64,000 nt of DNA from Umezawaea tangerina (GCF_003002815.1 NZ_PVTF01000017.1:1-64000); one strand, 5' to 3'; positions 7,692 through 16,507 are shown, counted from the first letter of the stretch. The notes: generated by a model from the sequence alone, not told the origin. Made by a program: numbers and translations.

Positions 7692-8450
7692 TCACCGCTC
7701 GACCAGCACCGCCAGCCCGTCCAGCAGCCGCGCCAGCCCGAACTCGTAGGCGAACGCGGGGTCGTAGGCGGTCCCGTGCGCCGCACCCGCGGCCGACCCG
7801 ACCCGCGACGCCAACGGGTAGGCGCCCGGATCCAGCGCCCGCTCCAGCAGCGGCGCGTTGACCGCCCACCACTGCTCGTCCGTCATCGCGCTCTCCGACA
7901 CCGCCGCCCGCGCGTCGGCGGCGTCGCGCGCCCAGGCCCGCACGAAGGCCAGCAGGTGGCCGAGCGACGCGTCCATCTCCACGTCGTCCAGCCCCAGGCC
8001 GTCCACAGCGGACAGCTCGTGCTCGTACTTCGCCATCTGCCCCGGCCCCAACAGCGGCCGCCCGGTGGACACCCGCGCCGCCCACGGGTGCGCCTCGAAC
8101 AGCCGCCGGTTCTCCGCCGCGACCTCGGTGACCCGCTCCCGCCACGGCCTGCCCGCGGTGTCCGCGCGGTCCATCCGCGCGTACGCGGCGTCCAGCATCA
8201 GGTCGAGCAGCTCGGCCTTGCCCGGCACGTAGGTGTACAGCGTCATCGCCACCACCCCGAGCTCCGCCGCGACCTTCCGCATCGTCACGGCGTCGAGCCC
8301 CTCGGCGTCGGCCAGCGCCGTGGCCGCGTCGACCACCCCGTCGATGCTCAGCCCTTGCCGAGGGCCCCGGCGCCCGACCGCCGTCGGGTCGCGCCAGAGC
8401 AGCCGCAGGGTGCGGTCGGGATCGCCCGCGCTCGTCCGTTCGCCAGCCAC
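7692..8450 (-). CDS. TetR-family repressor with TetR-class C-terminal domain
   Basis: The 252-residue protein has an N-terminal helix-turn-helix (MRKVAAELGVVAMTLYTYVPGKAELLDLML) offset by about 35 residues. Its long C-terminal domain is like that of Tn10 TetR-class regulators. The GTG start at 8450 has GAGGAG upstream. It is divergent from a glyoxalase-like gene across 57 bases that contain two overlapping GTACA/TGTAC palindromes. These are most simply its own operators, so it probably represses itself and the glyoxalase gene. The ligand is unknown. Confidence 0.85.
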   Translation of the reverse strand: MAGERTSAGDPDRTLRLLWRDPTAVGRRGPRQGLSIDGVVDAATALADAEGLDAVTMRKVAAELGVVAMTLYTYVPGKAELLDLMLDAAYARMDRADTAGRPWRERVTEVAAENRRLFEAHPWAARVSTGRPLLGPGQMAKYEHELSAVDGLGLDDVEMDASLGHLLAFVRAWARDAADARAAVSESAMTDEQWWAVNAPLLERALDPGAYPLASRVGSAAGAAHGTAYDPAFAYEFGLARLLDGLAVLVER

Positions 8451-8473
8451 CGCGACTCCTCACTTCTTACAGC

Positions 8474-8492
8474 GTACAATGTACTGCGTACA
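8474..8492. promoter_or_regulatory. overlapping palindromic operators between TetR and glyoxalase genes
   Basis: GTACA-A-TGTAC (8474-8484) and TGTAC-TGC-GTACA (8480-8492) are both perfect inverted repeats and share the middle TGTAC half. They are centred in the 57-bp divergent intergenic region, a standard place for an autoregulating TetR repressor. Confidence 0.65.
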
Positions 8493-8507
8493 GAGAATGG
8501 AGCACCC

Positions 8508-8885
8508 ATGCAGATCACCGCTTCCGCCATCTCCCTGACCGTGGACGACGTCGCAGCCTCCGCTCGGTTCCTCCGGGACCACTTCGGCTTCCACGAGCAG
8601 ATGTCCGCCGACGGCTTCGCCTCCCTCACCCGCGAGGACGCGGGCGTGAACGTCATCTTCCTGCGCCGCGGCCTCGCCACGCTGCCCGAGGACCAGCGGG
8701 ACGTCCACGCCACCGGCCTCATCCTCGCCTTCGTCGTGGCCGACCTGGAGGGCGAGCTGGCCCGCCTCCAGGGCGGGGGTGTCACGATCACCATGCCGCT
8801 GACCTCGGAGGAGTGGGGCGAGCGGGCGTTCCAGGTCCGCGACCCCAACGGCGTCGTCGTGCAGCTGGTGGACTGGAACGGCTGA
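8508..8885 (+). CDS. glyoxalase/bleomycin-resistance-fold (VOC) protein
   Basis: The 125-residue single-module VOC protein runs from ISLTVDDVAASARFLRDHFGF to the terminal RDPNGVVVQLVDW, the usual two beta-alpha-beta-beta-beta halves. Such proteins act as metal-dependent isomerases, dioxygenases or drug-binding proteins; nothing here fixes which. The usual His/Glu metal ligands are not all evident (SLTVDD lacks the common first His), so a binding or sequestering role is possible. It faces a TetR gene across shared operators and is followed by nested hairpins. Confidence 0.78.
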   Translation: MQITASAISLTVDDVAASARFLRDHFGFHEQMSADGFASLTREDAGVNVIFLRRGLATLPEDQRDVHATGLILAFVVADLEGELARLQGGGVTITMPLTSEEWGERAFQVRDPNGVVVQLVDWNG

Positions 8886-8913
8886 CCCCGCCAACTGGCG
8901 GGGCATCCCCGCC
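8886..8913. terminator. nested hairpins after the VOC gene
   Basis: CCCCGCC (8886-8892) pairs with GGCGGGG (8897-8903). That same GGCGGGG also pairs with CCCCGCC (8907-8913) around CAT. The two hairpins are mutually exclusive. They start at the base after the VOC stop codon and most likely end transcription. Confidence 0.6.
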
Positions 8914-8995
8914 ACCTGGCACTGTCCGCGGCCGGACCCGCGGGCCGACGATGGTCGTGACGGCCACACCGCAGTGACCCGAGCAAGGAGATCCG

Positions 8996-9973
8996 ATGAC
9001 GACCACCAACACCACCGTCGGCCCGCCTCCGCCGTTCGACCCCGAGCTGTCGGCGGCACTGGAGGCCATGCCGGAGCTGCCCAGCTCGTTGACCATCGGG
9101 ATGGTCACCGCCATGCGCGAGGTCAACGCGGAGCGGGACGCCACCGACGCCGACCTCGCCCGCGACGGCGCCTTCGAGGTCACCCACCACGTCGCCGACG
9201 GCCCGCACGGCGACGTGCCACTCCTGGTCGTGCGCCCCCGCGACGCCGCGACCACCGCCGCGATCTACTACATCCACGGCGGCGGCATGGTCATGGGCAG
9301 CAACCGGGGGCCGGACTCGGGCAAGGCCTTCGAGCTGGCCGCCGAGCTGGGCCTCACCGTCGTGTCGGTGGAGTACCGGCTGGCGCCCGAGCACCCGCAC
9401 CCCGTCCCCGTCGACGACTGCTACGCCGGTCTCCAGTGGACCGCGAAGAACGCCGAGGAGCTCGGCGTCGACCCCGACCGGATCGTCGTGGCGGGCGCCA
9501 GCGCGGGCGGCGGCCTCGCCGCGGCGACCACCCTGCTGGCCCGCGACCGCGGTGGTCCCGCGATCGCCGCGCAGCTCCTGTTCTGCCCCATGCTGGACGA
9601 CCGCAACGAGTCCGTGTCGGCCCGGCAGATGGTCGGCCGGGGCATCTGGGACCGGACGTCGAACGACATGGGCTGGACCGCGCTGCTCGGCGACGCCCGC
9701 GGCACGGCGGACGTCCCGCCGTACGCCGCGCCCGCCCGCGCGACCGACCTGTCGAACCTCCCGCCGACCTACCTGGACGTGGGCTCCGCGGAGACCTTCC
9801 GCGACGAGGTCGTGGAGTTCGCCTCGCGCATCTGGGCGGCGGGCGGCGAAGCCGAGCTGCACGTGTGGCCCGGCGGCTTCCACGGGTTCGAGCTGCTGGC
9901 CCCGCAGACGCTCCTCGCGCAGACCGCGGGAGGTCCCCGCGCCCCCTGGCTGCGACGGGTGCTGGGCCTCTGA
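8996..9973 (+). CDS. alpha/beta-hydrolase, hormone-sensitive-lipase-type esterase
   Basis: The 325-residue protein has the HSL/family IV pattern: oxyanion motif YIHGGGMVMGS, nucleophile elbow GASAGGG, acid in DVGSAETFRDE and catalytic His in HGFELLAP. It should hydrolyse short carboxylic esters or lactones in the cytoplasm; no signal peptide is present. AAGGAG precedes the ATG. The PucR-type regulator gene begins 21 bases after its stop and is probably co-transcribed. Confidence 0.88.
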   Translation: MTTTNTTVGPPPPFDPELSAALEAMPELPSSLTIGMVTAMREVNAERDATDADLARDGAFEVTHHVADGPHGDVPLLVVRPRDAATTAAIYYIHGGGMVMGSNRGPDSGKAFELAAELGLTVVSVEYRLAPEHPHPVPVDDCYAGLQWTAKNAEELGVDPDRIVVAGASAGGGLAAATTLLARDRGGPAIAAQLLFCPMLDDRNESVSARQMVGRGIWDRTSNDMGWTALLGDARGTADVPPYAAPARATDLSNLPPTYLDVGSAETFRDEVVEFASRIWAAGGEAELHVWPGGFHGFELLAPQTLLAQTAGGPRAPWLRRVLGL

Positions 9974-9994
9974 TCCCGGTGGCACGATGAACAG

Positions 9995-10972
9995 GTGGAA
10001 GACCTAGTAGGCAGGCTCGCCGCACTGGACCCGGACGCGGGCGCCGCCGTCAAGGTGATCGCCTACTTCGACCGGCTGGTCGAGGCCCGCGCCGGTCTGG
10101 AGCCGATCGTCCGCGGCGCGGCGGTCCTCACGGGGGCCGCCGCGCGGCTGGTCGACGACGACCGCGGGGTCTGCGTCCGGGTGGACGAGAAGGGCGTCGT
10201 CCGACCGCCGGCGGACCCGCCGGATCCCCGGTGGCCCAACGCCCCGCTGCACCCCGGTGGTCCGCCCGCGCTCTGGCTCGAACGCCCCGGCGCGGCGGGT
10301 CCGGTCGAGGCGATGGTCCTCGAACGCGCCCTCTCCGCCGCGCGCGGAGTCCTGGCCAGGCAACGGGGTCCGGCCGCCGCGGACGACGTGGCGGCGGTGC
10401 TCGACGTCGCCGTCGACGAACGCGCCCGGCAGCGGGCCGCGCGCAGGCTGGGGTTGGGCGCGAGGGCGCGGGCCGTGGCGCTGGACGGCAACCGCCCCAA
10501 GGTCCTCGCCGAGGACCGGGAACCGCCGCCGGGGCGCGCGGGGATCGGCCCGACCGTCCCGGTGCTGGACCTCCCGTCCTCGTGGACGGCGGCGAGGACC
10601 GCGCTGCGCTTCGCCGCCGCGGGCACCGAACAGGACCCCGGCCCGTCGGTCGTGCACGCGGACCGCCTGGGCGGACTGGTCGTTCTGGCGGCGGCTGTCG
10701 GGCCCGGCAGCGAACCGGTCCAGGACGTGCGGGACCTGGAACGCGCCCGGTCCGCGGCACCCTGGGCGCTGGCCACGCTGGTGGCCGTCGCGACCACGCC
10801 GAGCCTGCGCACCGCCGCGTCGACCCTGGTGGTGCACCACTCCACCCTCCAGGACCGGCTCGCCCACCTGGAGGACCTGCTCGGCTGGTCGGTCCGCGAC
10901 CCGTCCGGCCGACTGCGCCTGCAACTTGCCATCGCCTTGCGCCGCCTGCACCAACACCCCGAACAGGCCTAA
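9995..10972 (+). CDS. PucR/CdaR-type helix-turn-helix regulator
   Basis: The 325-residue protein has no recognised N-terminal enzyme domain. It ends in the PucR-type HTH: LVAVATTPSLRTAASTLVVHHSTLQDRLAHLE, then LGWSVRDPSGRLRLQLAIALRRL. The GAF-like middle is typical of these regulators. The GTG start follows the esterase stop by 21 bases, so it may control that operon. The effector is unknown. Confidence 0.75.
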   Translation: MEDLVGRLAALDPDAGAAVKVIAYFDRLVEARAGLEPIVRGAAVLTGAAARLVDDDRGVCVRVDEKGVVRPPADPPDPRWPNAPLHPGGPPALWLERPGAAGPVEAMVLERALSAARGVLARQRGPAAADDVAAVLDVAVDERARQRAARRLGLGARARAVALDGNRPKVLAEDREPPPGRAGIGPTVPVLDLPSSWTAARTALRFAAAGTEQDPGPSVVHADRLGGLVVLAAAVGPGSEPVQDVRDLERARSAAPWALATLVAVATTPSLRTAASTLVVHHSTLQDRLAHLEDLLGWSVRDPSGRLRLQLAIALRRLHQHPEQA

Positions 10973-11066
10973 GTGGACGGTCGTGCGCGCGGCCGGTCCC
11001 GGCCACCGGTCCACGGCCTCGCGGTTGGTGGCCTGCGAGGGGCCGAAACCCCGTAGCATCGACCAC

Positions 11067-11660
11067 GTGAGCGAGACGACAGGTCTTCGGGACAGGGCAC
11101 GGCGGGCGATGCGCGCCGAGGTCGCCGTGGTGGCGTTCGACCTGTTCGCGCGCCGCGGTTTCGACCACACCACGGTGGACGACATCGCCCGTGCCGCGGG
11201 CATGTCCCGCACCAGCTTCTTCCGCTACTTCCCGACCAAGGAAGACGTGGTGCTGGGCCATCTGGAAGAGCTGGGCGGGCTGATCGAGGCCACCGTCAAG
11301 GCCCGTCCGTGCGGCGAGGACCCGTGGCTGGGCCTGCGCGCGGGTTTCCAGGCCGCCTACGAGAGCAGCGGGTCGTCGCCGGTGCGCGCGCTGAGCCTGG
11401 GCCGGATGCTCGCCGAGACCCCGTCGCTCAAGGCCCGCCAGGTGGAGAAGCAGGCGCGCTGGCAGAACCTCCTGGTCCCGGAGGTCGCGCGCAGGCTCGG
11501 TCTCGCCGACGACCCGGCCGACCCCCGGCCGCGCGCGCTGGTGGCCGCCGCGCTGGGCTGCCTGGACGCCGCGTTCCAGGCCTGGGCCACCACGGACGGC
11601 GAGGTCGGCATGCCGGCGTTCATCGACCGCGCCATGGACGTGGTGACCACCAGGAGCTGA
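11067..11660 (+). CDS. TetR-family regulator (probably leaderless)
   Basis: The 197-residue protein has the TetR HTH near its start (FARRGFDHTTVDDIARAAGMSRTSFFRYFPTKEDV) and a C-terminal domain resembling MftR/AcrR-type actinobacterial regulators. I chose the GTG at 11067 because the HTH spacing fits and because TAGCAT at 11054-11059 would serve as a -10 placing +1 near the start codon. It ends 21 bases from the convergent ribA stop, with a TCCACAGTGGA palindrome between. The target is unknown. Confidence 0.82.
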   Translation: MSETTGLRDRARRAMRAEVAVVAFDLFARRGFDHTTVDDIARAAGMSRTSFFRYFPTKEDVVLGHLEELGGLIEATVKARPCGEDPWLGLRAGFQAAYESSGSSPVRALSLGRMLAETPSLKARQVEKQARWQNLLVPEVARRLGLADDPADPRPRALVAAALGCLDAAFQAWATTDGEVGMPAFIDRAMDVVTTRS

Positions 11661-11681
11661 CCCGCTCCGTCCACAGTGGAC

Positions 11682-12305
11682 CTACCCGGCGAGCGCGATC
11701 GTGTGGCCGGTGTGCTCGACCTTCGCCCGCAGGTAGCTCAGGTTGCTGGCGGTCGCGAACACCCCGGTCGGCACGCGGTCGCGCACGGTGATGCCGTGCG
11801 CGCTCAGCTGCGCCCCCTTGTCGGGGTTGTTCGACAGCAGGCTGATGGTGTCGATCCCCAGCGCGCCCAGCATCTGCGCGGCCGCGGTGTAGTCCCGCCC
11901 GTCCTCGGGCAGCCCCAGCGCGCTGTTCGCCTCGTAGGTGTCCAACCCCTGGTCCTGCAACGCGTACGCGTCGAGCTTGTTGTACAGCCCGATCCCGCGT
12001 CCCTCCTGGCGCAGGTAGAGCAGCACGCCGCCCTGTTCGGACAGCCGCTGGGCGGCCTCCCGCAGCTGCGGCCCGCAGTCGCACCGCGCCGAGCCGAACA
12101 CGTCCCCGGTCAGGCACTCCGAGTGCATCCGCACCAGCGGCGCGGCCTGCGCTGCCGGGTCGCCGAACACCATCGCCACGTGCTCGGCGCCGTCGACCAG
12201 GCCGTGGAAGGTGATGGTGTCGGCCGTCGTGCTGAAACCGTCGCCGAACCTGAGCGGGACCCGGACGCGGGTGCGGACCGAGGCTGGGGCGGTGGGGGAG
12301 GTCAT
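11682..12305 (-). CDS. ribA: GTP cyclohydrolase II
   Basis: The 207-residue protein is a stand-alone GCH II, without the DHBP synthase half found in RibBA. It carries RMHSECLTGDVFGSARCDCGPQL, whose three Cys bind zinc, the GTP-handling LRQEGRGIGLYNKLDAYALQ, and the late SNNPDKGAQL. It opens the GTP ring to start riboflavin synthesis. No other rib genes or FMN riboswitch are visible, so this is an unlinked copy, as often accompanies flavin-using or secondary-metabolite pathways. GGAG lies eight bases before the ATG. Confidence 0.93.
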   Translation of the reverse strand: MTSPTAPASVRTRVRVPLRFGDGFSTTADTITFHGLVDGAEHVAMVFGDPAAQAAPLVRMHSECLTGDVFGSARCDCGPQLREAAQRLSEQGGVLLYLRQEGRGIGLYNKLDAYALQDQGLDTYEANSALGLPEDGRDYTAAAQMLGALGIDTISLLSNNPDKGAQLSAHGITVRDRVPTGVFATASNLSYLRAKVEHTGHTIALAG

Positions 12306-12420
12306 GACCGGCTCCGATCGACTGCTGTTCGTCTTCGAACCACGAGATCGACACTACACACGTTCGTTTGAATTTGAACAAGGAGTGTGGTCGTGCGCAC
12401 AGTCCGGTCGGCGGGTGCGG

Positions 12421-14112
12421 CTACTGCACGACGAGCTGGGCCTGGTCGAACGCCACCGCGAGGTCGGCCTCGATCCGGCCCACGGCCTCGCGCAACGCGG
12501 GCAGCAACCGGGCCACGGTCTCCGCGGGCTCGTCCCGGCCCACGTGCAGCGCGGTGTTGACCGCCGCGACGACCGCGCCCGACCGGTCGCGCACCCCGAC
12601 GGCCAGCGACCGCAGCCCGTCCTGGAGCTCCTGGTCGACGAGCGCCCACCCGGCGCGTTCCACCTCGTCGACGGCGGCCACGAGGTCCGCCGTGGCGACC
12701 AGGGTGTGCCCGGTCAGGGGCCTGCGCTCGGTGGCGTCCAGCAGTGCGGCCCGCCGCCCGGCGGGCAGCCCGGCGAGCAGGACGCGGCCCATCGCCGTGG
12801 CGTAGGCCGGGAACCGGGTGCCGATCGCGATGTCGATCCGCGTGATCCGGGTCGTGGCCACCCTGGCCACGTACCGCACCCGGTCGCCGTCGAGCACGGC
12901 CATCGACACCGACTCGCCGACGGCGGCGGCCAGGTCGGCCAGGTGCGGCTGGGCGATGTCGGCCAGCGTCAGCGAGGACAGCCGCGAGTACCCGAGGTCC
13001 AGCACGGCCGGGCGCAGCGTGAACAGCCGGTCGTCGCTGGCGGCGTACCCGGCCTCGCGCAGCACGAGCAGCGCCCGGCGCGCGGTCGCGCGGGGCAGCC
13101 CGCTGGCGGCGGCCGCGGCGGAGATCGTCAGCCCGCCCGGCGCGAACCGGAACGCCTTGAGCACCGCGACCCCGCGGGCCAGCGTCTCCAGGAACTCCAT
13201 GCCCAGCTCGTCCTTGGTCGACCGCAGCTCGTCCGCGGTCGGCACCGACGCCTCCGCCGCCGCGTGCGGCCCGCGAAGCGCGGCCTCCATGTCCCGCACG
13301 GCTTCCCGCAGCCGCGGCAGCACGGTGTCCGGGAACGACGCGGCGGTGTGCCTGCCGGCGTGGCTGAGCACGCTCACCGCGGCGACCGCCCGCCCGTCGG
13401 CGTCGCGCACCGGCACGGCCAGCGCGAGCAGGCCGGGTTCGACCCACTGGTCGTCCAGCGCCCATCCCCGCGCGGCGGCGGTGGTGACGCGGGCGCGGAA
13501 CCGGGCCTCCCGGTCGGTCGCGGCGGTGTCGAGCGCGGGCACGGCCGGGAACCCGGCGTCCAGCGGGTCGGCGGTGCGGCGGTCGCGCCACGCCGTGTAC
13601 CGGTCCTCGGTCCACGCCGCGGCCAGCACCACCCCGGCGGCGCTGCGGTCGTCGGGCAGCAGGCCGCCGACGTGGAACGCCAGGTACAGGGCCCGCCGCC
13701 GGGCCGACTGCGCGACCAGCCGGGCCCCGTCGGCGTCCGGGACGGCCAGCGACACGGACTCGTCCAGCTCGTCGGCGAGCCTGGTGACCAGCGGCTGCAA
13801 CGGCTCGACCAGCCCGCACGAGGCCAGGTAGGCGTTGCCCAGCTCCATGGCGCGCGGAGCGAGCACCAGGTCCTGGCCCTCGGCGCGCAGGAAACCCAGG
13901 TGCAGCCACGTCGCGGTGATCCGGTCCACAGTGGACCTGGCGAGCCCGGTGGACTTGGTGAGGTCGACCCGGCGCAGCCGCGGCTCGGGGTCCGCCGCGA
14001 CGGCGCGCAGCACGGCCAGTCCGCGTTCGAACGGGCCCGCGGTGTCCTCGCCGGCGTCCCGCACGGTCACGTCCCGTCTGGTCGGGCCGCGGGGCCGCGG
14101 CGCTCCGGACAT
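12421..14112 (-). CDS. tandem double IclR-family regulator
   Basis: This single 563-residue protein contains two complete IclR units. The first starts with the HTH in FERGLAVLRAV / LTKSTGLARSTVDRI and its ligand domain. The second starts at about residue 320 with LARGVAVLKAFRF / ISAAAAASGLPRATARRALLVL and a PcaR/PcaU-like effector domain (SVSMAVLDGDRVRYVARV, YATAMGRVLLAGL). IclR proteins normally act as dimers or tetramers of single units, so an in-line pair is unusual. It is divergent from an aldehyde dehydrogenase gene and probably controls it. The ATG at 14112 is my choice; longer starts are open. Confidence 0.8.
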   Translation of the reverse strand: MSGAPRPRGPTRRDVTVRDAGEDTAGPFERGLAVLRAVAADPEPRLRRVDLTKSTGLARSTVDRITATWLHLGFLRAEGQDLVLAPRAMELGNAYLASCGLVEPLQPLVTRLADELDESVSLAVPDADGARLVAQSARRRALYLAFHVGGLLPDDRSAAGVVLAAAWTEDRYTAWRDRRTADPLDAGFPAVPALDTAATDREARFRARVTTAAARGWALDDQWVEPGLLALAVPVRDADGRAVAAVSVLSHAGRHTAASFPDTVLPRLREAVRDMEAALRGPHAAAEASVPTADELRSTKDELGMEFLETLARGVAVLKAFRFAPGGLTISAAAAASGLPRATARRALLVLREAGYAASDDRLFTLRPAVLDLGYSRLSSLTLADIAQPHLADLAAAVGESVSMAVLDGDRVRYVARVATTRITRIDIAIGTRFPAYATAMGRVLLAGLPAGRRAALLDATERRPLTGHTLVATADLVAAVDEVERAGWALVDQELQDGLRSLAVGVRDRSGAVVAAVNTALHVGRDEPAETVARLLPALREAVGRIEADLAVAFDQAQLVVQ

Positions 14113-14143
14113 CGTAGAGGCGGTGGCCTCCGCGACCGGGCGA

Positions 14144-14183
14144 CGAACCCGCGTTCGGCGCACGTGGAGCGAACCCGTGTTCG
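14144..14183. promoter_or_regulatory. twin CGAAC-N4-GTTCG inverted repeats (likely IclR operators)
   Basis: CGAAC-CCGC-GTTCG (14144-14157) and CGAAC-CCGT-GTTCG (14170-14183) are two copies of one 14-bp palindrome, 26 bp centre to centre. They lie in the intergenic region between the tandem IclR gene and the aldehyde dehydrogenase gene. Two adjacent sites suit a regulator with two DNA-binding domains per chain. Confidence 0.6.
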
Positions 14184-14367
14184 GTGGGTGGACATAGACC
14201 CATCGGGTCGAATAATGACCGACGTCGATGAGACCGGTTGCAGCAGTGCTCGTTGCGTTGGCAATCAAGGGATTCGGCAACCGGTCAACCGACCGCAAAA
14301 CGTGCTTTCCTCGTTGGTGGAGGTTTGTCCAGGTAGTTCACATTTGAATGATCAAGGAGTGGATACG

Positions 14368-15831
14368 GTGACCACCACCAACCGCGAGCTCTTCATCGGC
14401 GGCCAGGACGTCCCGGCGCTGGACGGACGCACCACGGAGGACCTCAACCCCTACAGCGGCGAGGTCTACGCGACCGTCGCCGCCGGTGGCGTCGACGACA
14501 TCACCCGCGCGGTCGATGCCGCCGACGCCGCCTTCCCGGCCTGGGCGGCGCTCTCGCCGAGCGCCCGCAGGCGGATCTTCCTCAAGGCGGCGGACATCTT
14601 CGAGTCCCGAACAGCCGAAGCCGTCGAGATCATGGCGAACGAGGTGGGCGGCGTCGCGGGTTGGGCCGGGTTCAACTGCATGCTCGCCGCGGGCATGTTC
14701 CGCGAGGCGGCGTCCTCGGTGACCCAGCCGCTGGGCGAGGTGCTCACCACCGATACCGGCGGGCAGTTATCACTCGCGGTGAGGCAACCAGTAGGGGTGG
14801 TCGGTGCGTTCTCGCCCTGGAACGCACCGCTGATCCTGGGCACCCGCGCGGTCGCGGTCCCGCTGGCCGTCGGCAACACCGTCGTCCTCAAGCCGAGCGA
14901 GGACGCGCCGATCGCCTGCGGCCTGTTCGTCGCGGACGTGCTGCGCGAGGCCGGACTGCCCCCCGGTGTGCTCAACGTCGTCACGAACGCCCGCGAGGAC
15001 GCGGAGGCCGTGGCGGAGGCGCTGATCGGGGACCGCAGGGTCCGGATGGTGAACTTCACCGGGTCCACCGACATCGGGCGGATCATCGGCACCGCGGCCG
15101 CCAGGCACATCAAGCGCGCGGTCCTCGAGCTCGGCGGCAAGAACGCCGTGCTGGTGCTGGACGACGCCGACCTGGACTTCGCGGTCGACGCCATCGCGTT
15201 CGGCGCCTTCCACAACGCGGGCCAGATCTGCATGTCCGCCGACCGCGTGCTGGTGCACAGCTCGTTGGCCGAGGAGCTGACCACCCGGCTCGCGGCCAAG
15301 GTCGCGGCGCTGCCGCACGGCGACCCGAAGGACCGGGGGACCGTCGTCGGCCCGATGATCAGCGACCGCGCCGCGAAGCGGATCGCCGACCTCGTGCAGG
15401 ACGCCGTCGCGGGCGGTGCGCGGATCCGAGCGGGCGGCGGCGACCCGGAGGGTGCCCGCTACCCGGCGACGGTCCTGGACGGCGTCACACCGGGGATGCG
15501 GGTCTACCACGAGGAGGTGTTCGGCCCGGTCGTCACGGTGACCGCCGTCGAGAGCGACGACGAGGCCGTCGCGATCGCCAACGACACCGAGTACGGCCTG
15601 ACCGCCGGGGTGCTCACCGAGGACACCCGCCGCGGCCTGGCCATCGCGCGCAGGCTGCGCACCGGCATCGTCCACGTCAACAACCAGACCGTCGACGACG
15701 AGCCGCAGGCGCCGTTCGGCGGGGTCGGGTCGACCGGCTACGGCCGGTTCGGCGGGCGGTGGGGCGTCGAGGCGTTCACCGACACCCGGTGGATCACCGT
15801 CGCCGCCGAGCACGGCCACTTCCCCTTCTGA
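14368..15831 (+). CDS. NAD(P)-dependent aldehyde dehydrogenase, vanillin/salicylaldehyde dehydrogenase-like
   Basis: The 487-residue ALDH has FSPWNAPL, the cofactor site FTGSTDIG, the active-site ELGGKNAVLVL with general-base Glu, and the nucleophile Cys in HNAGQICMSADRV. This layout resembles aromatic aldehyde dehydrogenases (vanillin, benzaldehyde, salicylaldehyde). The divergent regulator contains a PcaR-like IclR half, which also points to aromatic catabolism. The substrate assignment is inference. AAGGAG (14354-14359) sits well before the GTG at 14368. A perfect 14-bp hairpin follows the stop. Confidence 0.85.
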   Translation: MTTTNRELFIGGQDVPALDGRTTEDLNPYSGEVYATVAAGGVDDITRAVDAADAAFPAWAALSPSARRRIFLKAADIFESRTAEAVEIMANEVGGVAGWAGFNCMLAAGMFREAASSVTQPLGEVLTTDTGGQLSLAVRQPVGVVGAFSPWNAPLILGTRAVAVPLAVGNTVVLKPSEDAPIACGLFVADVLREAGLPPGVLNVVTNAREDAEAVAEALIGDRRVRMVNFTGSTDIGRIIGTAAARHIKRAVLELGGKNAVLVLDDADLDFAVDAIAFGAFHNAGQICMSADRVLVHSSLAEELTTRLAAKVAALPHGDPKDRGTVVGPMISDRAAKRIADLVQDAVAGGARIRAGGGDPEGARYPATVLDGVTPGMRVYHEEVFGPVVTVTAVESDDEAVAIANDTEYGLTAGVLTEDTRRGLAIARRLRTGIVHVNNQTVDDEPQAPFGGVGSTGYGRFGGRWGVEAFTDTRWITVAAEHGHFPF

Positions 15832-15836
15832 GCGCC

Positions 15837-15865
15837 CGCGCGGGCACCGGACCGGTGCCCGCGCG
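15837..15865. terminator. 14-bp perfect palindrome terminator
   Basis: CGCGCGGGCACCGG (15837-15850) is the exact reverse complement of 15852-15865, with one central base. It begins six bases after the ALDH stop and separates it from the next promoter. Confidence 0.75.
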
Positions 15866-15883
15866 GTGCCGGGGCGCGGAGAT

Positions 15884-15898
15884 TAGATTGCCGCGGTG
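15884..15898 (+). promoter_or_regulatory. -10 element of a probable leaderless transcript
   Basis: TAGATT (15884-15889) is followed by six bases and then the GTG start at 15896. There is no ribosome site. This is the spacing of actinobacterial leaderless mRNAs that start at the start codon. Confidence 0.55.
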
Positions 15899-16507
15899 AG
15901 CACAACCCGAGACCCGGACCGGCTGGTCCTCTTCACCGACGCGGTCGTGGCGATCGCGATCACGCTGCTGGTGCTGCCGCTGGTGGACATCGTCCCCGAG
16001 GCGGTGGCCGAGCACCGGCCGTCGATCGAGGTGATCACCGAGCACAAGCCGCAGATCTTCAGCTTCCTGCTCAGCTTCGCGGTCATCGCGCAGTACTGGC
16101 TGACGCACCACCGGATGTTCCAGGGCGTGCGGGGCTACACGACGGGTCTGGTGTCCTGGAACCTGGTGTGGCTGCTGACGATCGTCTTCCTGCCGTTCCC
16201 GACCGAGATGACCGCCTCCTACAGCGACGACCGGTTCACCAGGGCGCTCTACGTCGGCACGATCCTCGCCAGCAGCGTCTGCCTCGCCGTGGTGTCGCTG
16301 ATCATCCACGGCAACCCGGAGGTCGGCGGCGAGGAGGGCGGGCTCACCGCGGCGGTGGTCGTCCGGTCGCTCACGCCCACCGCGCTGCTCGTGGTCGCGT
16401 TCCCGCTGGCGCTCATCCCGTCGGTGGGCTACTACGCGCTGCTGCTGCTCCTGCCCGCGCCGGTCGTGAGCCGGGTCGCGCGCCGGAGGGCCGAGGTCTC
16501 AGAGTGA
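15896..16507 (+). CDS. TMEM175-like (DUF1211) integral membrane protein
   Basis: The 203-residue protein has about five or six membrane segments. The first carries RLVLFTDAVVAIAITLLVLPL, a form of the (R/K)-x4-F-S/T-D-A filter motif of TMEM175 potassium channels; histidines follow in YWLTHHRMF. Bacterial members conduct potassium weakly. The GTG start appears leaderless. The 3' end overlaps the convergent phosphodiesterase gene by nine bases. Confidence 0.8.
   Translation: MSTTRDPDRLVLFTDAVVAIAITLLVLPLVDIVPEAVAEHRPSIEVITEHKPQIFSFLLSFAVIAQYWLTHHRMFQGVRGYTTGLVSWNLVWLLTIVFLPFPTEMTASYSDDRFTRALYVGTILASSVCLAVVSLIIHGNPEVGGEEGGLTAAVVVRSLTPTALLVVAFPLALIPSVGYYALLLLLPAPVVSRVARRRAEVSE

Noticed and set aside
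8996-9973. Esterase as part of a secondary-metabolite cluster with ribA and the aldehyde dehydrogenase
   Set aside because: No synthase, carrier protein or tailoring set is present; the genes have separate regulators and terminators.
12306-12420. Possible FMN riboswitch upstream of ribA
   Set aside because: The region is only about 115 bases and lacks the conserved FMN-aptamer blocks.
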